Source: Xanthobacteraceae bacterium (GTDB lineage: Bacteria > Pseudomonadota > Alphaproteobacteria > Rhizobiales > Xanthobacteraceae). From it: DNA of 64,000 nucleotides. Shown here piece by piece: positions 18,274 to 26,038 of the stretch. Each line of letters opens with the position of its first letter. Within the stretch, counting starts at the first letter, position 1. The position numbers and the translations under genes were made by a program. The notes under the pieces were generated by a model. It had not been told where the DNA came from. It saw only the letters and a program-made list of their open reading frames with translations, and ran no database searches. The DNA lies in assembly GCA_022844485.1 (NCBI GenBank), contig JALHLQ010000012.1, positions 1 through 64,000 of the forward strand, read 5' to 3'.

Positions 18274-19599
18274 TCAGGCTGCGTTGCTCGAAACGGTCGT
18301 CAGCGTGTCGATCCGCCGCTTCGCCGCTATAGCGATAGAGTCCGCGACGGCGCCGGGGAAGCCGTTTGGCAGGGCTTCCAAAGTCTGTTGGATTTTGTCT
18401 TTTCCGGAGTCGCCGATTTCCTCAATGACTTCTGCAACCATGCCCCGCGGCAGGCGGCAGAGATCGGCTGTTTGGACAAAATGACGGCCGAGTATTCGGT
18501 CTACGCCGTAGTGCCGGTTCGTTCCCACAGCCATCGCCAGCTTCATTTGATTGTGGCGGGTCTGCCCCGCATCGACGCTCGGTTGCGTGGACACGGTATC
18601 GTAAAGCGGTGTGAGCCGGAAACGGCCACCTTGCGCCAGCCGAATACTGAAATTCTTGGCATGCCCGTCGGTGGCGCCCAGAAGCCAGTACACAATTTGC
18701 GCCTTGAACAGCACTCTTTGGTCTTCATCGGGAGCGTCGCTGCCTTTCATCAGCTCTATAAGGTCGCCGATGCCGGGGCCGCCGTCGGACTCGTATTTCT
18801 TGGAGGGTGGAATTGCGAGCGCCTGACAGCAATCTTCCTGCGGGATGCGCAGAAGGCGGCCGTCCTTTGTCCAAGTCCGGTCAAAGCGCTCAACAACGAG
18901 AACGCGCCGCCCGGCGAAATCCTTGATTTCGGTTTTGGCAGCGGGCAGTCCAAGCGCGCGGACGAGTTGCAGACATAGATGCTCGTTTTCGACGCTGTTG
19001 GACAGGTCAATCCCGTTTGGGAGCTTGCCGATCTGAGGCTTAAAAATGTGAGTTGTGGCCGTGGTGCCGTGCGGTTTGTGCCATTGGTCTTTCCAATACA
19101 GGAGCGCGGTTTTTTCCTGTGCTCCCCCAAGCGAAATCCGAAACTCGCGATCTGGCCCGATGCCCAGCGGATTACGGGCCAGGTCTTTCACGAGGTCGGC
19201 AATTTCCTGATCGCTGACGGCGACGGCTTCGACCTGTGCCGGCGGCGCGACGGCTGTGCCGTCGGGAACGAACTGAAGCGCACCGACGCAATCCCGGCCG
19301 ATCGCTGCCAGAAGGCTGTAGGGGTCAGACCCTTCCGCCTGAGAGCGCTCGGCGAGGCGGCGTCTTATGTCGTCATTGTCGGGAAGAAGATTGTCAAAAA
19401 CGGCAATGACCGGATCGCCGATGTACCTGTCCTCGCGCAGCGGGAGCGAGATCGAAACCGAAATCGCATTCTCCCAATCGAGCCAGCTTTGATCGTACTG
19501 GAAATCGATCGCGCCGCTGCTCGCCCGGCGCAGCCTGCCGACGAGCCGTCCGTTGAGATAGACATTCAGCGGTGTGCGGCCTGATGGGGAGCGCGCCAT
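18274..19599 (-). CDS. hipA: HipA-family serine/threonine kinase toxin
   Basis: The 441-residue product has the N-terminal HipA domain (LNVYLNGRLVGRLRR...) and the C-terminal kinase. SLGGAQEKTALL (P-loop-like segment with the autophosphorylation Ser region), WLLGATDGHAKNFSI (catalytic Asp and metal-binding Asn) and PLYDTVST (metal-binding Asp) are all intact. HipA kinases phosphorylate glutamyl-tRNA synthetase or other targets and arrest growth (known for E. coli HipA; the target here is unknown). The ATG overlaps the hipB stop as TGATG. The complex of HipB with HipA probably represses from the operator array at 19860-19956. Confidence 0.92.
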   Translation of the reverse strand: MARSPSGRTPLNVYLNGRLVGRLRRASSGAIDFQYDQSWLDWENAISVSISLPLREDRYIGDPVIAVFDNLLPDNDDIRRRLAERSQAEGSDPYSLLAAIGRDCVGALQFVPDGTAVAPPAQVEAVAVSDQEIADLVKDLARNPLGIGPDREFRISLGGAQEKTALLYWKDQWHKPHGTTATTHIFKPQIGKLPNGIDLSNSVENEHLCLQLVRALGLPAAKTEIKDFAGRRVLVVERFDRTWTKDGRLLRIPQEDCCQALAIPPSKKYESDGGPGIGDLIELMKGSDAPDEDQRVLFKAQIVYWLLGATDGHAKNFSIRLAQGGRFRLTPLYDTVSTQPSVDAGQTRHNQMKLAMAVGTNRHYGVDRILGRHFVQTADLCRLPRGMVAEVIEEIGDSGKDKIQQTLEALPNGFPGAVADSIAIAAKRRIDTLTTVSSNAA

Positions 19600-19850
19600 C
19601 AAAAATGCTCCTCGATCTGGCCGGTAGGGGCCTGGGTGCGGGGTTGCACGACGAGTTCAAGATTGAGGGCCGAGAGGGCGTCAATCAGGACACCGAGCTG
19701 TGTGCCGGGCTCGCCGCTCTCCAGCTTGGAGACGGTTGCCTGGCGCGCATGCATAAGGTCACCCAAAGCACTTTGGGTGAGATCTCGTTGACGACGGTAG
19801 CGGCGAATAGCGGCCCCTACCTGCTTTGAAGTTCGGGCTATCGTGTTCAT
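19599..19850 (-). CDS. hipB: HipB-like antitoxin, XRE-family HTH
   Basis: The 83-residue product contains a helix-turn-helix (IRRYRRQRDLTQSALGDLMH, then RQATVSKLESGEPG) and a C-terminal strand typical of HipB. The start at MNTIARTSKQ is chosen because upstream codons cover the operator boxes and lack similarity. It overlaps hipA by one base. It should bind the 16-bp palindromes just upstream and neutralise HipA. Confidence 0.88.
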   Translation of the reverse strand: MNTIARTSKQVGAAIRRYRRQRDLTQSALGDLMHARQATVSKLESGEPGTQLGVLIDALSALNLELVVQPRTQAPTGQIEEHF

Positions 19851-19859
19851 AGTAAAGTG

Positions 19860-19956
19860 ATACGCGATCGCGTATAACTTGTCCATATACGCATTCGCGT
19901 ATTGTCTAAAATAAGCTAAGATCGCGTATAGAACGAGTTTATGCGCGTTCACGTAT
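19860..19956. promoter_or_regulatory. hipBA operator array: four 16-bp boxes at 27-bp spacing
   Basis: Box 1 at 19860-19875 is the perfect palindrome ATACGCGATCGCGTAT. Box 2 at 19887-19902 is ATACGCATTCGCGTAT. Box 3 at 19914-19929 keeps the half GATCGCGTAT. Box 4 at 19941-19956 is ATGCGCGTTCACGTAT. Starts are exactly 27 bases apart. The array begins 10 bases upstream of the hipB start, so promoter and operators must overlap. Confidence 0.82.
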
Positions 19957-20141
19957 AGAAAACAGATGGTCAATGCGCCGGGCGGCCTCCGCCCGTCAGA
20001 ATTGGCTACATTCGGGCTGCGCCTGAGCGGTTCGCACCACCGGGCCCGACCCGCGGCGGGAGGCGACCCCCCAGGCGTCCAGTCGCGCGTCTGGCCGCAG
20101 TTCGCCGACCGGCAAGCCCGTCCCGCGAGGCCGCATTGCGC

Positions 20142-20474
20142 TCAGGCGCTTTCCAACGAGGCGCCGCGCCCGGCGGCCGGCCGCCGCGTTTCCGTCATCG
20201 CGCGCGAAAGGTTTTCGGCCTCGATGTGCGCCATCGTGAGCAGGAAGGTTAGGGTTTCGAGCCCTTTGGCTTGGCACATCCGCGCCAGTTCTTTCGCCAT
20301 GGCCGACACGTAGGCGGCGAGCGCTTCCGGCTCGGCGTCGATCGCCGGGCGTGCCCCAACAGTATGGTCGAGCGCCTTTCGCAATTCGACGACCAGAGCG
20401 TCGGTCTGCGCTCCGGCTTCGGTCCCCGTGGCATTTTGCCTGTCGGTAAGGCGATCTGATTTCTGGAGTCCCAC
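20142..20474 (-). CDS. Conserved-looking hypothetical helical protein
   Basis: The 110-residue frame starts with GTG preceded by GAGGGGAGTG. It encodes an amphipathic, probably alpha-helical protein (ALVVELRKALDHTVG, LAAYVSAMAKELARMCQAKG, LTFLLTMAHIEAENLSRAM). I recognise no family. Codon use and the ribosome binding site support coding. It is separate from hipBA, with about 190 bases between. Confidence 0.6.
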   Translation of the reverse strand: MGLQKSDRLTDRQNATGTEAGAQTDALVVELRKALDHTVGARPAIDAEPEALAAYVSAMAKELARMCQAKGLETLTFLLTMAHIEAENLSRAMTETRRPAAGRGASLESA

Positions 20475-20708
20475 GGTTCACTCCCCTCGTTCGGAGCGCG
20501 AAGGCGTTCTTCTTTTCCGCAATCCGCAATGAGAGAGTCTCAACCATCGCGTGATTTGGCAATGCGAAGAAAGTCACTTTTGTGACGAGCGGATTCCCAG
20601 TTCTTGTCGTGGTCGCGCCGCGGAAGCGGCGCCGTCGCAAAAACATCCGCGCGCCCCGCTCTCACGCCAGTGCTGCCGCAAAATTTTCACGCGCCGGTAA
20701 ATGGGTAA

Positions 20709-21740
20709 TCAGGCTGGCCGCACGCCGGGTTTGCCGACCGCGGGAAAAAGAAACTCGATGCCGGCGTTCTCGAGCGCCGAGCGGATGCGGTTCAGCGCGG
20801 CCTTCGGCTTTTCGTCCTCGCGCTCTTCGAGGCGGCGCACGGCGGCGGCGGTGACCAGAGCCTCGTCGGCGAGATTCTTCACCGACCAGTTCAGAATCCC
20901 GCGCGCGGCGCGGATCTGTGCGCCGGTGATCGGACGGTCGCCGCTCCACACGGACCAATCGCGCTCGGCATGAATATCGACTGAGACGCCCTTCCATCCG
21001 GCGAGAGAGCCGTCCTTGTTCACGATCGGAGCGGCGCGGGAGCGCGTCCAGCGATAGGAGCCGTCGGCGTGCAGGATGCGGTGTTCGGTTTCGAGAGTTT
21101 TCTTTGCGGCAATGGCCTCCTCCCAGGCGCGCTCGGTGGCCGCAAGGTCGTCCGCATGGACAATGCTCTTCCAGCCGAAGCCCAGGAATTTCGCGGCCCG
21201 GTCGTTGTCGCTGCGCGCCTCGACGAAATTTTGGTATTCGCGGACGAACCCATCCGGGCGTGCAGTCCAGACCAGCGATCCGATTGCGCGCACGAGCGCG
21301 TCGTAACGGCTCTTGAGCGAGGCGAGCTTGGAGTCGACGCTCTGCTCGCGCGCGATCTCCTGCATGACGCCGATGACGCGAACCGGGCGTCCCTCGCGGC
21401 CGAACAGGACCTCGGACTGGATACGCACCCAGAGCACGCGCCCGCGGGGTTGAATCAGCCGATGCACGCCCTCGAAATTGCGGCCTTCGGCGACGGCGAG
21501 ATCATACTCGGCGAAAACGCCGAGATCGTCGGGATGCACCAGCGTCTCGAGAAAAGCACGCGAGGGCGGGACGGTTTCCGGATCGAGACCATACAGGGCG
21601 TACACGCCAGGCGACCATTCGAGACGCCCGCTCTCGAGGTCGCGAATCCACAGGCCGGCCTGAAGTTTATGCTCCAGATGCCGCAGCCGCTCGGCGGCGG
21701 CGGCCGACGCCGGCGCGATGCTCATCGCTGGTTGGGACAT
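20709..21740 (-). CDS. PAS-domain protein with C-terminal helix-turn-helix
   Basis: From the Met at 21740 the product has 343 residues: a first PAS domain (about 25-140, LQAGLWIRDLESGRLEWSPG, YALYGLDPE, LVHPDDLGVF), a second PAS domain (about 150-265, GFVREYQNFVEARSDND, SIVHADDLAATERAWEEAI) and a C-terminal XRE-like helix-turn-helix (about 270-335, ITGAQIRAARGILNWSVKNL, then AAVRRLEERED). PAS domains sense small molecules, redox state or light. Coupling to this short phage-like HTH suggests a one-component regulator (inference). An upstream extension to 21908 is open but unsupported. Confidence 0.8.
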   Translation of the reverse strand: MSQPAMSIAPASAAAAERLRHLEHKLQAGLWIRDLESGRLEWSPGVYALYGLDPETVPPSRAFLETLVHPDDLGVFAEYDLAVAEGRNFEGVHRLIQPRGRVLWVRIQSEVLFGREGRPVRVIGVMQEIAREQSVDSKLASLKSRYDALVRAIGSLVWTARPDGFVREYQNFVEARSDNDRAAKFLGFGWKSIVHADDLAATERAWEEAIAAKKTLETEHRILHADGSYRWTRSRAAPIVNKDGSLAGWKGVSVDIHAERDWSVWSGDRPITGAQIRAARGILNWSVKNLADEALVTAAAVRRLEEREDEKPKAALNRIRSALENAGIEFLFPAVGKPGVRPA

Positions 21741-22292
21741 GGCGCGGCTTATGCCTGCGGCTCCCGCAGGCTGCAACCACTCTTTAGTAGAACTACGGAG
21801 AGGAGGCGCTCTTGCGTGAGCGTCGCCACACCGATCGCAGGAGGGGACTGCCCCCGTTAGCCGCCGCGTTCGCGCAAATAGATGACGAGCACGACCATCA
21901 CGCCGCAAAGGTGGCGATCATGATTTCGGGCGGCGGCCCCAGATAGATCATCGAATTGTTCCCCGGCCCCTAGTTTGTTTTGCCCGACCGTTTCATCGAC
22001 GGCGATTGCGGCAATGATGGGGTGCCGAATTTCGGACCTTCGCGCAACCCTTCCGTTGGGCCGCGATCATGCGGTGATCCTGTTCGACGACTGGGCCGGC
22101 GGGAAGAACGCGGCGAGATCGGACGGAAAGAGGCATTTGCAGACTTCCTCCAAGAGTTTCCGTTTTTCTGCGCGCGCGATCGACTCCTATTTCGAGCATG
22201 CGCGGGTGTTTCACGTGCGGCGGCGTTAGAGCGGCTCCCGCTTCGATCGATTCGGAAAACCGCTCCGGAGTCTGTTGTTTTGCTGCATTTCT
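21741..22292. other. Gene-poor region between the PAS-HTH gene and the phage-like gene
   Basis: About 550 bases hold no convincing gene. A minus-strand stretch near 21858-21951 could encode a tiny membrane peptide but needs a one-base frameshift. A diverged interspersed repeat lies at 22225-22294. Confidence 0.5.
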
Positions 22293-22294
22293 TC
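22225..22294. repeat. Interspersed Rhizobiales-type repeat, diverged copy C
   Basis: TAGAGCGGCTCCCGCTTCGA, then GGAAAACCGCTCC and TTGCTGCATTTCTTCACC, has the layout of the repeats at 3040-3135 and 18168-18266 (inverted AGCGG/CCGCT arms followed by GCATTTCTT). It abuts the stop of the next minus-strand gene. Confidence 0.55.
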
Positions 22295-22631
22295 ACCCCG
22301 CCTGCCGCGCCAGTTCGAACGCCGCGTCATGCACGCGGCCGATGAACCGTTCGTCGCGCGTGAGGTCCTTGCGCATGAGCGCCACGAGGTCGTCGTCATC
22401 GGGGAGCCAGCGGCGTTTCACGACGAAACGCGGGCTTGTGCCCAATTCATTCCGCTGCATGGTCTCGACCGCGATCGCGTCGATTGCGATGTCGATGCCG
22501 TCCGCGGGGTCGATCGGGTAGGACGCCGCGCAATCGACCGAGACGATCACCTCGATTTCGCCGAGCCGCAATTCGCCGATCCGGTGCTCCCAGGTCCACG
22601 GAATGTCGAGGTTGGTTCGAGCAACCGGCAT
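22293..22631 (-). CDS. Phage-module hypothetical protein
   Basis: From the Met at 22631 the product has about 112 residues (MPVARTNLDIPWTWEHRIGE..., with IDAIAVETMQRNELGTSPRF and a C-terminal DERFIGRVHDAAFELARQAG). I recognise no domain. The operator-like palindrome at 22641-22657 lies immediately upstream of its start and matches the operators of the repressor gene 1.3 kb away. This ties the gene to the phage regulon. The Met was chosen because it follows this box. Confidence 0.6.
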   Translation of the reverse strand: MPVARTNLDIPWTWEHRIGELRLGEIEVIVSVDCAASYPIDPADGIDIAIDAIAVETMQRNELGTSPRFVVKRRWLPDDDDLVALMRKDLTRDERFIGRVHDAAFELARQAG

Positions 22632-22640
22632 GTCTTTGTC

Positions 22641-22657
22641 GTAGCTAAAAAAGCTAC
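22641..22657. promoter_or_regulatory. Remote repressor operator-like box
   Basis: GTAGCT-AAAAA-AGCTAC is a perfect 6-5-6 inverted repeat of the same design as GTAGCG-ATTAA-CGCTAC at 23973-23989. It sits 10 bases upstream of the minus-strand gene at 22293-22631. Confidence 0.6.
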
Positions 22658-22756
22658 GCGACCGCAAGACCTGCGTGATAAAAAAAGCAACGAGGCAGGG
22701 GTTGCTTACGGTTTCCCCGCGCGCGTCCTTTGAAAAGGCCGGGATCGGGAGGACCA

Positions 22757-22794
22757 CAAAAAAGGAAAGCGACGGCCGCGAAGCGGACCGTCGC
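22757..22794 (-). terminator. Hairpin terminator for leftward transcription
   Basis: GCGACGGCCGC / GCGGACCGTCGC (22769-22794) forms a long stem with a 3-base loop. On the minus strand it is followed by TTTCCTTTTTT. It would stop transcripts coming from the repressor side. Confidence 0.65.
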
Positions 22795-23308
22795 CCCCCT
22801 GTCAAATCGGAACCTCATGATCGCCGCCGTCCCTAGGAGAAAAGCGGTGACGTCGATTCCGATCTCAACTGCGAGCCGGAGGTTTCTGCGTACAGCGTAC
22901 CTTCGGCTCCCGCCGGCACAGCCCTTGCGGGCTGCGTCTGCGCACCATCGAACGGTTTTGCCGCCGTTCATGGCTGCATCGACCCACCATCGGCGCTCGA
23001 GGATCGCCTCAGGCAGCCCCACTTCGCCCCCGCACACGGCGGATGATCTCCGCGGGTCCGTCGTGCTCGGGCGTGGGCTACGGCTCTCCGTCTCGGCAGA
23101 GGTCTTGCGAGGACCTCGCCTCAGCGGCACCGCAGATGTGTCGATAATGAGTCGTGTGTGCGGCGAAGTCGAGTCGCGCCGCGGTGTCAAGGCAGACCAT
23201 CCCCATGATTCACAGGGCGGGTGCGTTCCGCGTTGATCACGTCGTCTTGGGCTTGCGCGCTCCTGGGCCGATTCCAGCATTCGCCCCCGCGGCGGCGGGA
23301 TAACGCGC

Positions 23309-23905
23309 TCACGTCCTCCGGTTCACGCGCGCCATCACCGGAGCGGCCCATTCGATCGCCTTGTCCTCGATCGGAGGCGCATTCCAGCTTTCGAGACTGA
23401 ACAGGCCGGCTTGTGAGCCGCGGCGCAACACCTTCACCAGCACGCGCCCGTCCGCGAGCCGCACCACGCATTCGCGGCCGATGAAGTCCTGCGGGTCGCG
23501 TCCGTCGCGCACGTAATAGAGAAATTCGCCTTCGAAATAGCGCGGATACATCGAGTCGCCGCGCACGATCACGAGCACCCCGTCGGGCGGCAGGCCGGGC
23601 GGGATCTCGACATGGTCAAGCCCCGCGCCCTGCGCATGATCATCGAAGGGCGTCACCTCGGTGCCGGCGCCGACATAGCCGACCACCGGCGCGGTGGGTG
23701 CGCGGCTGGCGAACGGAACCGGAAAGCCGGTCACGTCGGCAATCGCCAGCATCTCGTCGGCGGCAACGTCACGCTGGCCCTTGACCATCTTGTTGACGGC
23801 GGCGCGATCGACCGAGCGGCCGAGCTTGTCCGTGAGGCGGCGGGCCAGTTCAGCCTGGCTCACCCCCGATCGCTTGATCGCCTCCAAAACCCACAGGTCC
23901 AGCAT
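23309..23905 (-). CDS. S24/LexA-family phage repressor (CI-like)
   Basis: The 198-residue product has an N-terminal helix-turn-helix (GVSQAELARRLTDKLG, RAAVNKMVKGQR) and a C-terminal self-cleaving S24 peptidase domain. The Ala80-Gly81 cleavage-site candidate is in GYVGAGTEV, the nucleophile Ser118 in RGDSMYPRYFEGEF and the general base Lys158 in RVLVKVLRRG. Such repressors maintain lysogeny and are inactivated through RecA after DNA damage. It is divergent from the early-type genes at 24028 onward and is flanked by three operator boxes. The Met at 23905 is chosen because it gives a normal HTH start. Confidence 0.9.
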   Translation of the reverse strand: MLDLWVLEAIKRSGVSQAELARRLTDKLGRSVDRAAVNKMVKGQRDVAADEMLAIADVTGFPVPFASRAPTAPVVGYVGAGTEVTPFDDHAQGAGLDHVEIPPGLPPDGVLVIVRGDSMYPRYFEGEFLYYVRDGRDPQDFIGRECVVRLADGRVLVKVLRRGSQAGLFSLESWNAPPIEDKAIEWAAPVMARVNRRT

Positions 23906-23989
23906 GTAGCGATATTGCCCACAAACGGAGATTCTGTCTGTTTCTTTTTTCGCTACGTTCTCTTGCCCTACCGTAGCGATTAACGCTAC
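23906..23989. promoter_or_regulatory. Phage operator region with three boxes
   Basis: Boxes with 6-5-6 architecture start at 23906 (GTAGCG-ATATT-GCCCAC), 23940 (right half CGCTAC at 23951-23956) and 23973 (GTAGCG-ATTAA-CGCTAC, perfect). The spacing is 34 and 33 bases. The first box abuts the repressor start codon, so autoregulation is likely, and the third faces the rightward early genes. This mirrors the tripartite operator of lambdoid phages. Confidence 0.72.
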
Positions 23990-24027
23990 CGTTTTCTCCA
24001 GGCCCACCTCCCAACCCCGGAGACGAC

Positions 24028-24309
24028 ATGGCTGGTCCTCGGCATTCCTGCATCGCTGCGCCCCGCCCGGCGGACCTGGAGCCGAAGCCGCTCGACCCCG
24101 ACGATCCGGGTGAGCTTGCCACCCGCGACGGCTGGACGGCTGAGCGTCATCGCAAATGGGACGACGCTTTCCGCCTGGCCTTTCGCCGCGGCGGAGGCGG
24201 GCGCTACCGCGACGACGAGCGGGCGGCGAGCAAGGGCCGTGGAGGCAAGGCGCCGAAGTCTCGCGCCCGCCGTCAAGCGTCGCCGCCTCCCGGCGCAGAA
24301 AATCGATGA
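24028..24309 (+). CDS. Small early-type phage protein
   Basis: The 93-residue product (MAGPRHSCIAAPRPADLEPK..., with ERHRKWDDAFRLAFRRGGGG and a Lys/Arg-rich tail) has no recognised domain. GGAG lies 6 bases before the ATG. It is the first gene divergent from the repressor, the usual place of an early or Cro-like gene, but no helix-turn-helix is visible. Its stop TGA overlaps a possible ATG of the next frame. Confidence 0.6.
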   Translation: MAGPRHSCIAAPRPADLEPKPLDPDDPGELATRDGWTAERHRKWDDAFRLAFRRGGGGRYRDDERAASKGRGGKAPKSRARRQASPPPGAENR

Positions 24310-24338
24310 ACGGCACAAATCGGAGGAGCGGAGAAGAC

Positions 24339-24908
24339 ATGCCACGCGGCCGCAGGCGGAAAACCGATGTCGCGCGCGACAGCCGCGGCAAGAGCCGCGC
24401 CTTCGAGGCGCATCGCAAAGAGCGCGAGGCGGACATCGTCGCCGTCGCGGTGGCGCAACCGCATCGCCGGTTCGCCAAAGCGCCGCGCGCCTCCCATCTC
24501 GGCTATCCGCTCGGCCGGCTCCATTACATGGGGCTGATCGACCGCGAGCAACACGAGGCCGGCCAGCGCTGGTGCGCGCTCGTGCGCCGCTATGCGGCGA
24601 TGAAGGGCCTCCGGCTTGGCCTGCCGCAAACGCCGCTTCTGGGGATGGCGCACGAGGGCGGCGGCTATCGCTGGGAAGCGGCGAGCGGCGGCGACGACGC
24701 GCGGCGCGTCCGCTCCGTGGAGAAGGATTACGACGATTGCGTTGCCGCTTTGCTCGACGTGGGCCGCGCGACGCGGCGCGGCCGCGCGGCGATGATCGCG
24801 TGCAAGCGCGTCTGCGTCTTGGAAGAGGACGAGAACTTCTTATGGCACGGGGGCGCGCTCGGCGACCTGCGGCTCGGGCTGAACGCGCTCGGACGGATCT
24901 TGAGATGA
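24339..24908 (+). CDS. Early-type phage protein of unknown function
   Basis: The 189-residue product (MPRGRRRKTDVARDSRGKSR..., with SHLGYPLGRLHYMGLIDREQ and EKDYDDCVAALLDVGRATRR) is basic at its N-terminus and helical. GGAG at 24330-24333 favours this ATG; an in-frame ATG at 24306, overlapping the previous stop, is the alternative. It looks like an operon partner of the preceding gene. No enzyme motif is visible. It may act in early phage gene control or replication (inference from position). Confidence 0.65.
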   Translation: MPRGRRRKTDVARDSRGKSRAFEAHRKEREADIVAVAVAQPHRRFAKAPRASHLGYPLGRLHYMGLIDREQHEAGQRWCALVRRYAAMKGLRLGLPQTPLLGMAHEGGGYRWEAASGGDDARRVRSVEKDYDDCVAALLDVGRATRRGRAAMIACKRVCVLEEDENFLWHGGALGDLRLGLNALGRILR

Positions 24909-24976
24909 GCGGCGAAGCCCCCCTTCGTGCACATCCTACTGCTCCCGGGGAGCGCCGGCGTTCCGATCCCCGCCAG

Positions 24977-25399
24977 TCATTCGCCGGGCGAGGAGGCGGA
25001 CAGCCGGGCGATGGTGCCCTGCGCAATCGCGCACAAGGTTTCCTTCCCGTCGTTGACGATAAAAATATCGCAGCGGCATGCAGCCTGCGATTTGCCGGAA
25101 TGGACGGCGAGCGCGCGGGCCACGATGTCCTGCCCGATGGCCGGGCGCAGATAATTGATCTTGTATTCGGATGTGACCACGCCGGTCCCGAGAACGGCCC
25201 CGCCCGCGAAAGTGAGAGCATTGTCGGCGAGATAGCTCAGCACTCCGCCATGGACGAAACCATGCTGCTGCTTGAGCGCATCCTTGACGGGAACGCGTAT
25301 CTCCGTGCCGTCCTGGTCGAACCTGGTCAGGACCGCGCCCACCATTTGGCTGAACGGCTGGGACGCCAGCACTCCTCGACCGAGCTTCAACAGGTCCAT
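24977..25399 (-). CDS. PaaI-type hotdog-fold thioesterase
   Basis: The 140-residue product has the hotdog core with QHGFVHGGVLSYLADNALTF, where Gly-Phe-Val-His-Gly-Gly is the PaaI substrate-site motif, followed by SEYKINYLRPAIGQDIVARA. GGGAGGA precedes the ATG. It probably hydrolyses an aromatic or acyl-CoA thioester in the cytoplasm. It is divergent from the NAD(P)-binding protein gene and marks the start of host-like DNA after the phage control module. Confidence 0.88.
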   Translation of the reverse strand: MDLLKLGRGVLASQPFSQMVGAVLTRFDQDGTEIRVPVKDALKQQHGFVHGGVLSYLADNALTFAGGAVLGTGVVTSEYKINYLRPAIGQDIVARALAVHSGKSQAACRCDIFIVNDGKETLCAIAQGTIARLSASSPGE

Positions 25400-25450
25400 G
25401 ACGTCCTCCCGATCTTGCGCTCTATCGCGCGTCATTGAAGGATACCGCCG

Positions 25451-26038
25451 ATGACCGAGCAATCCCAACACGGGCGCCGCGTCGCCGTGCTCGGCGCGAG
25501 CGGGGCGGTGGGCCGGCGCATCGTTGAACGGCTCGCGAAGCGCGGATTCAGTGTCGCCGGCCAGACGCGGTCTCCCGACAAGCTTGCTGCTGTCGCCGGC
25601 ATCGCCGTGCATGCCTTCGATCCGCGCGACTCCGCCCGACTTGCGGAATTCGTGCGCGGTTCCGACGCGGTCATCTTCGCGCTCGGCGTCGATACGATCG
25701 GCGCGACCACGCTGTTTTCGGAGACCACCGACGCGCTGATCGCCGCGATGAAGGCGCACGGCGTTCGCCGCCTGATCGCGATCACCGGCGTCGGCGCGGG
25801 AGAAACGCGCGGCCATGGCGGCTTCTTCTACGACCGCATCATCTTTCCGCTGTTCACGCGCAAGCGATACCGCGACAAGGAACGGCAAGAGGCGTTGATC
25901 GCGGCTTCCGGACTCGATTGGACCATCGTGCGGCCGGCGCGCTTTTCTGAGCAGCCCGCCTCCGGCGCGATCGAGATCGTCGCCAGCGCCCCTTCATCGG
26001 CCATCGATAGCGGCGGCCCGACTCGCGCAGCTCATTAG
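25451..26038 (+). CDS. NAD(P)-binding (NmrA/atypical SDR) protein, C-terminus possibly frameshifted
   Basis: The 195-residue product has the Rossmann motif VAVLGASGAVGRRIVERL, the GSDAVIFALG segment and RRLIAITGVGAGETRGHGGF, typical of the short NmrA-like SDR group. The C-terminus (APSSAIDSGGPTRAAH) departs from the family. Another frame over the same bases reads SIAAARLAQLISPDASGSEL and stays open to about 26100, which looks more like the expected terminal helix. A one- or two-base indel near 25990-26010 is possible. Confidence 0.78.
   Translation: MTEQSQHGRRVAVLGASGAVGRRIVERLAKRGFSVAGQTRSPDKLAAVAGIAVHAFDPRDSARLAEFVRGSDAVIFALGVDTIGATTLFSETTDALIAAMKAHGVRRLIAITGVGAGETRGHGGFFYDRIIFPLFTRKRYRDKERQEALIAASGLDWTIVRPARFSEQPASGAIEIVASAPSSAIDSGGPTRAAH

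Larger units (their letters stand above)
22632..23308. other. Gene-poor stretch between the phage hypothetical gene and the repressor
   Basis: About 680 bases without a convincing gene. The open frames on both strands (for example 22654-23280 minus and 22730-23236 plus) are Arg/Pro/Ser-rich shadows. It contains the terminator hairpin at 22757-22794 and the remote operator box, and may carry decayed phage DNA. Confidence 0.45.

Noticed and set aside
21858..21951. Tiny membrane peptide MIYLGPPPEIMIATFAA plus VMVVLVIYLRERGG
   Set aside because: The two halves are in different frames; support is too weak to list as a gene.
22654..23280. 208-codon minus-strand frame near the repressor
   Set aside because: Arg/Pro-rich, no ribosome binding site, crosses the terminator hairpin; no family recognised.
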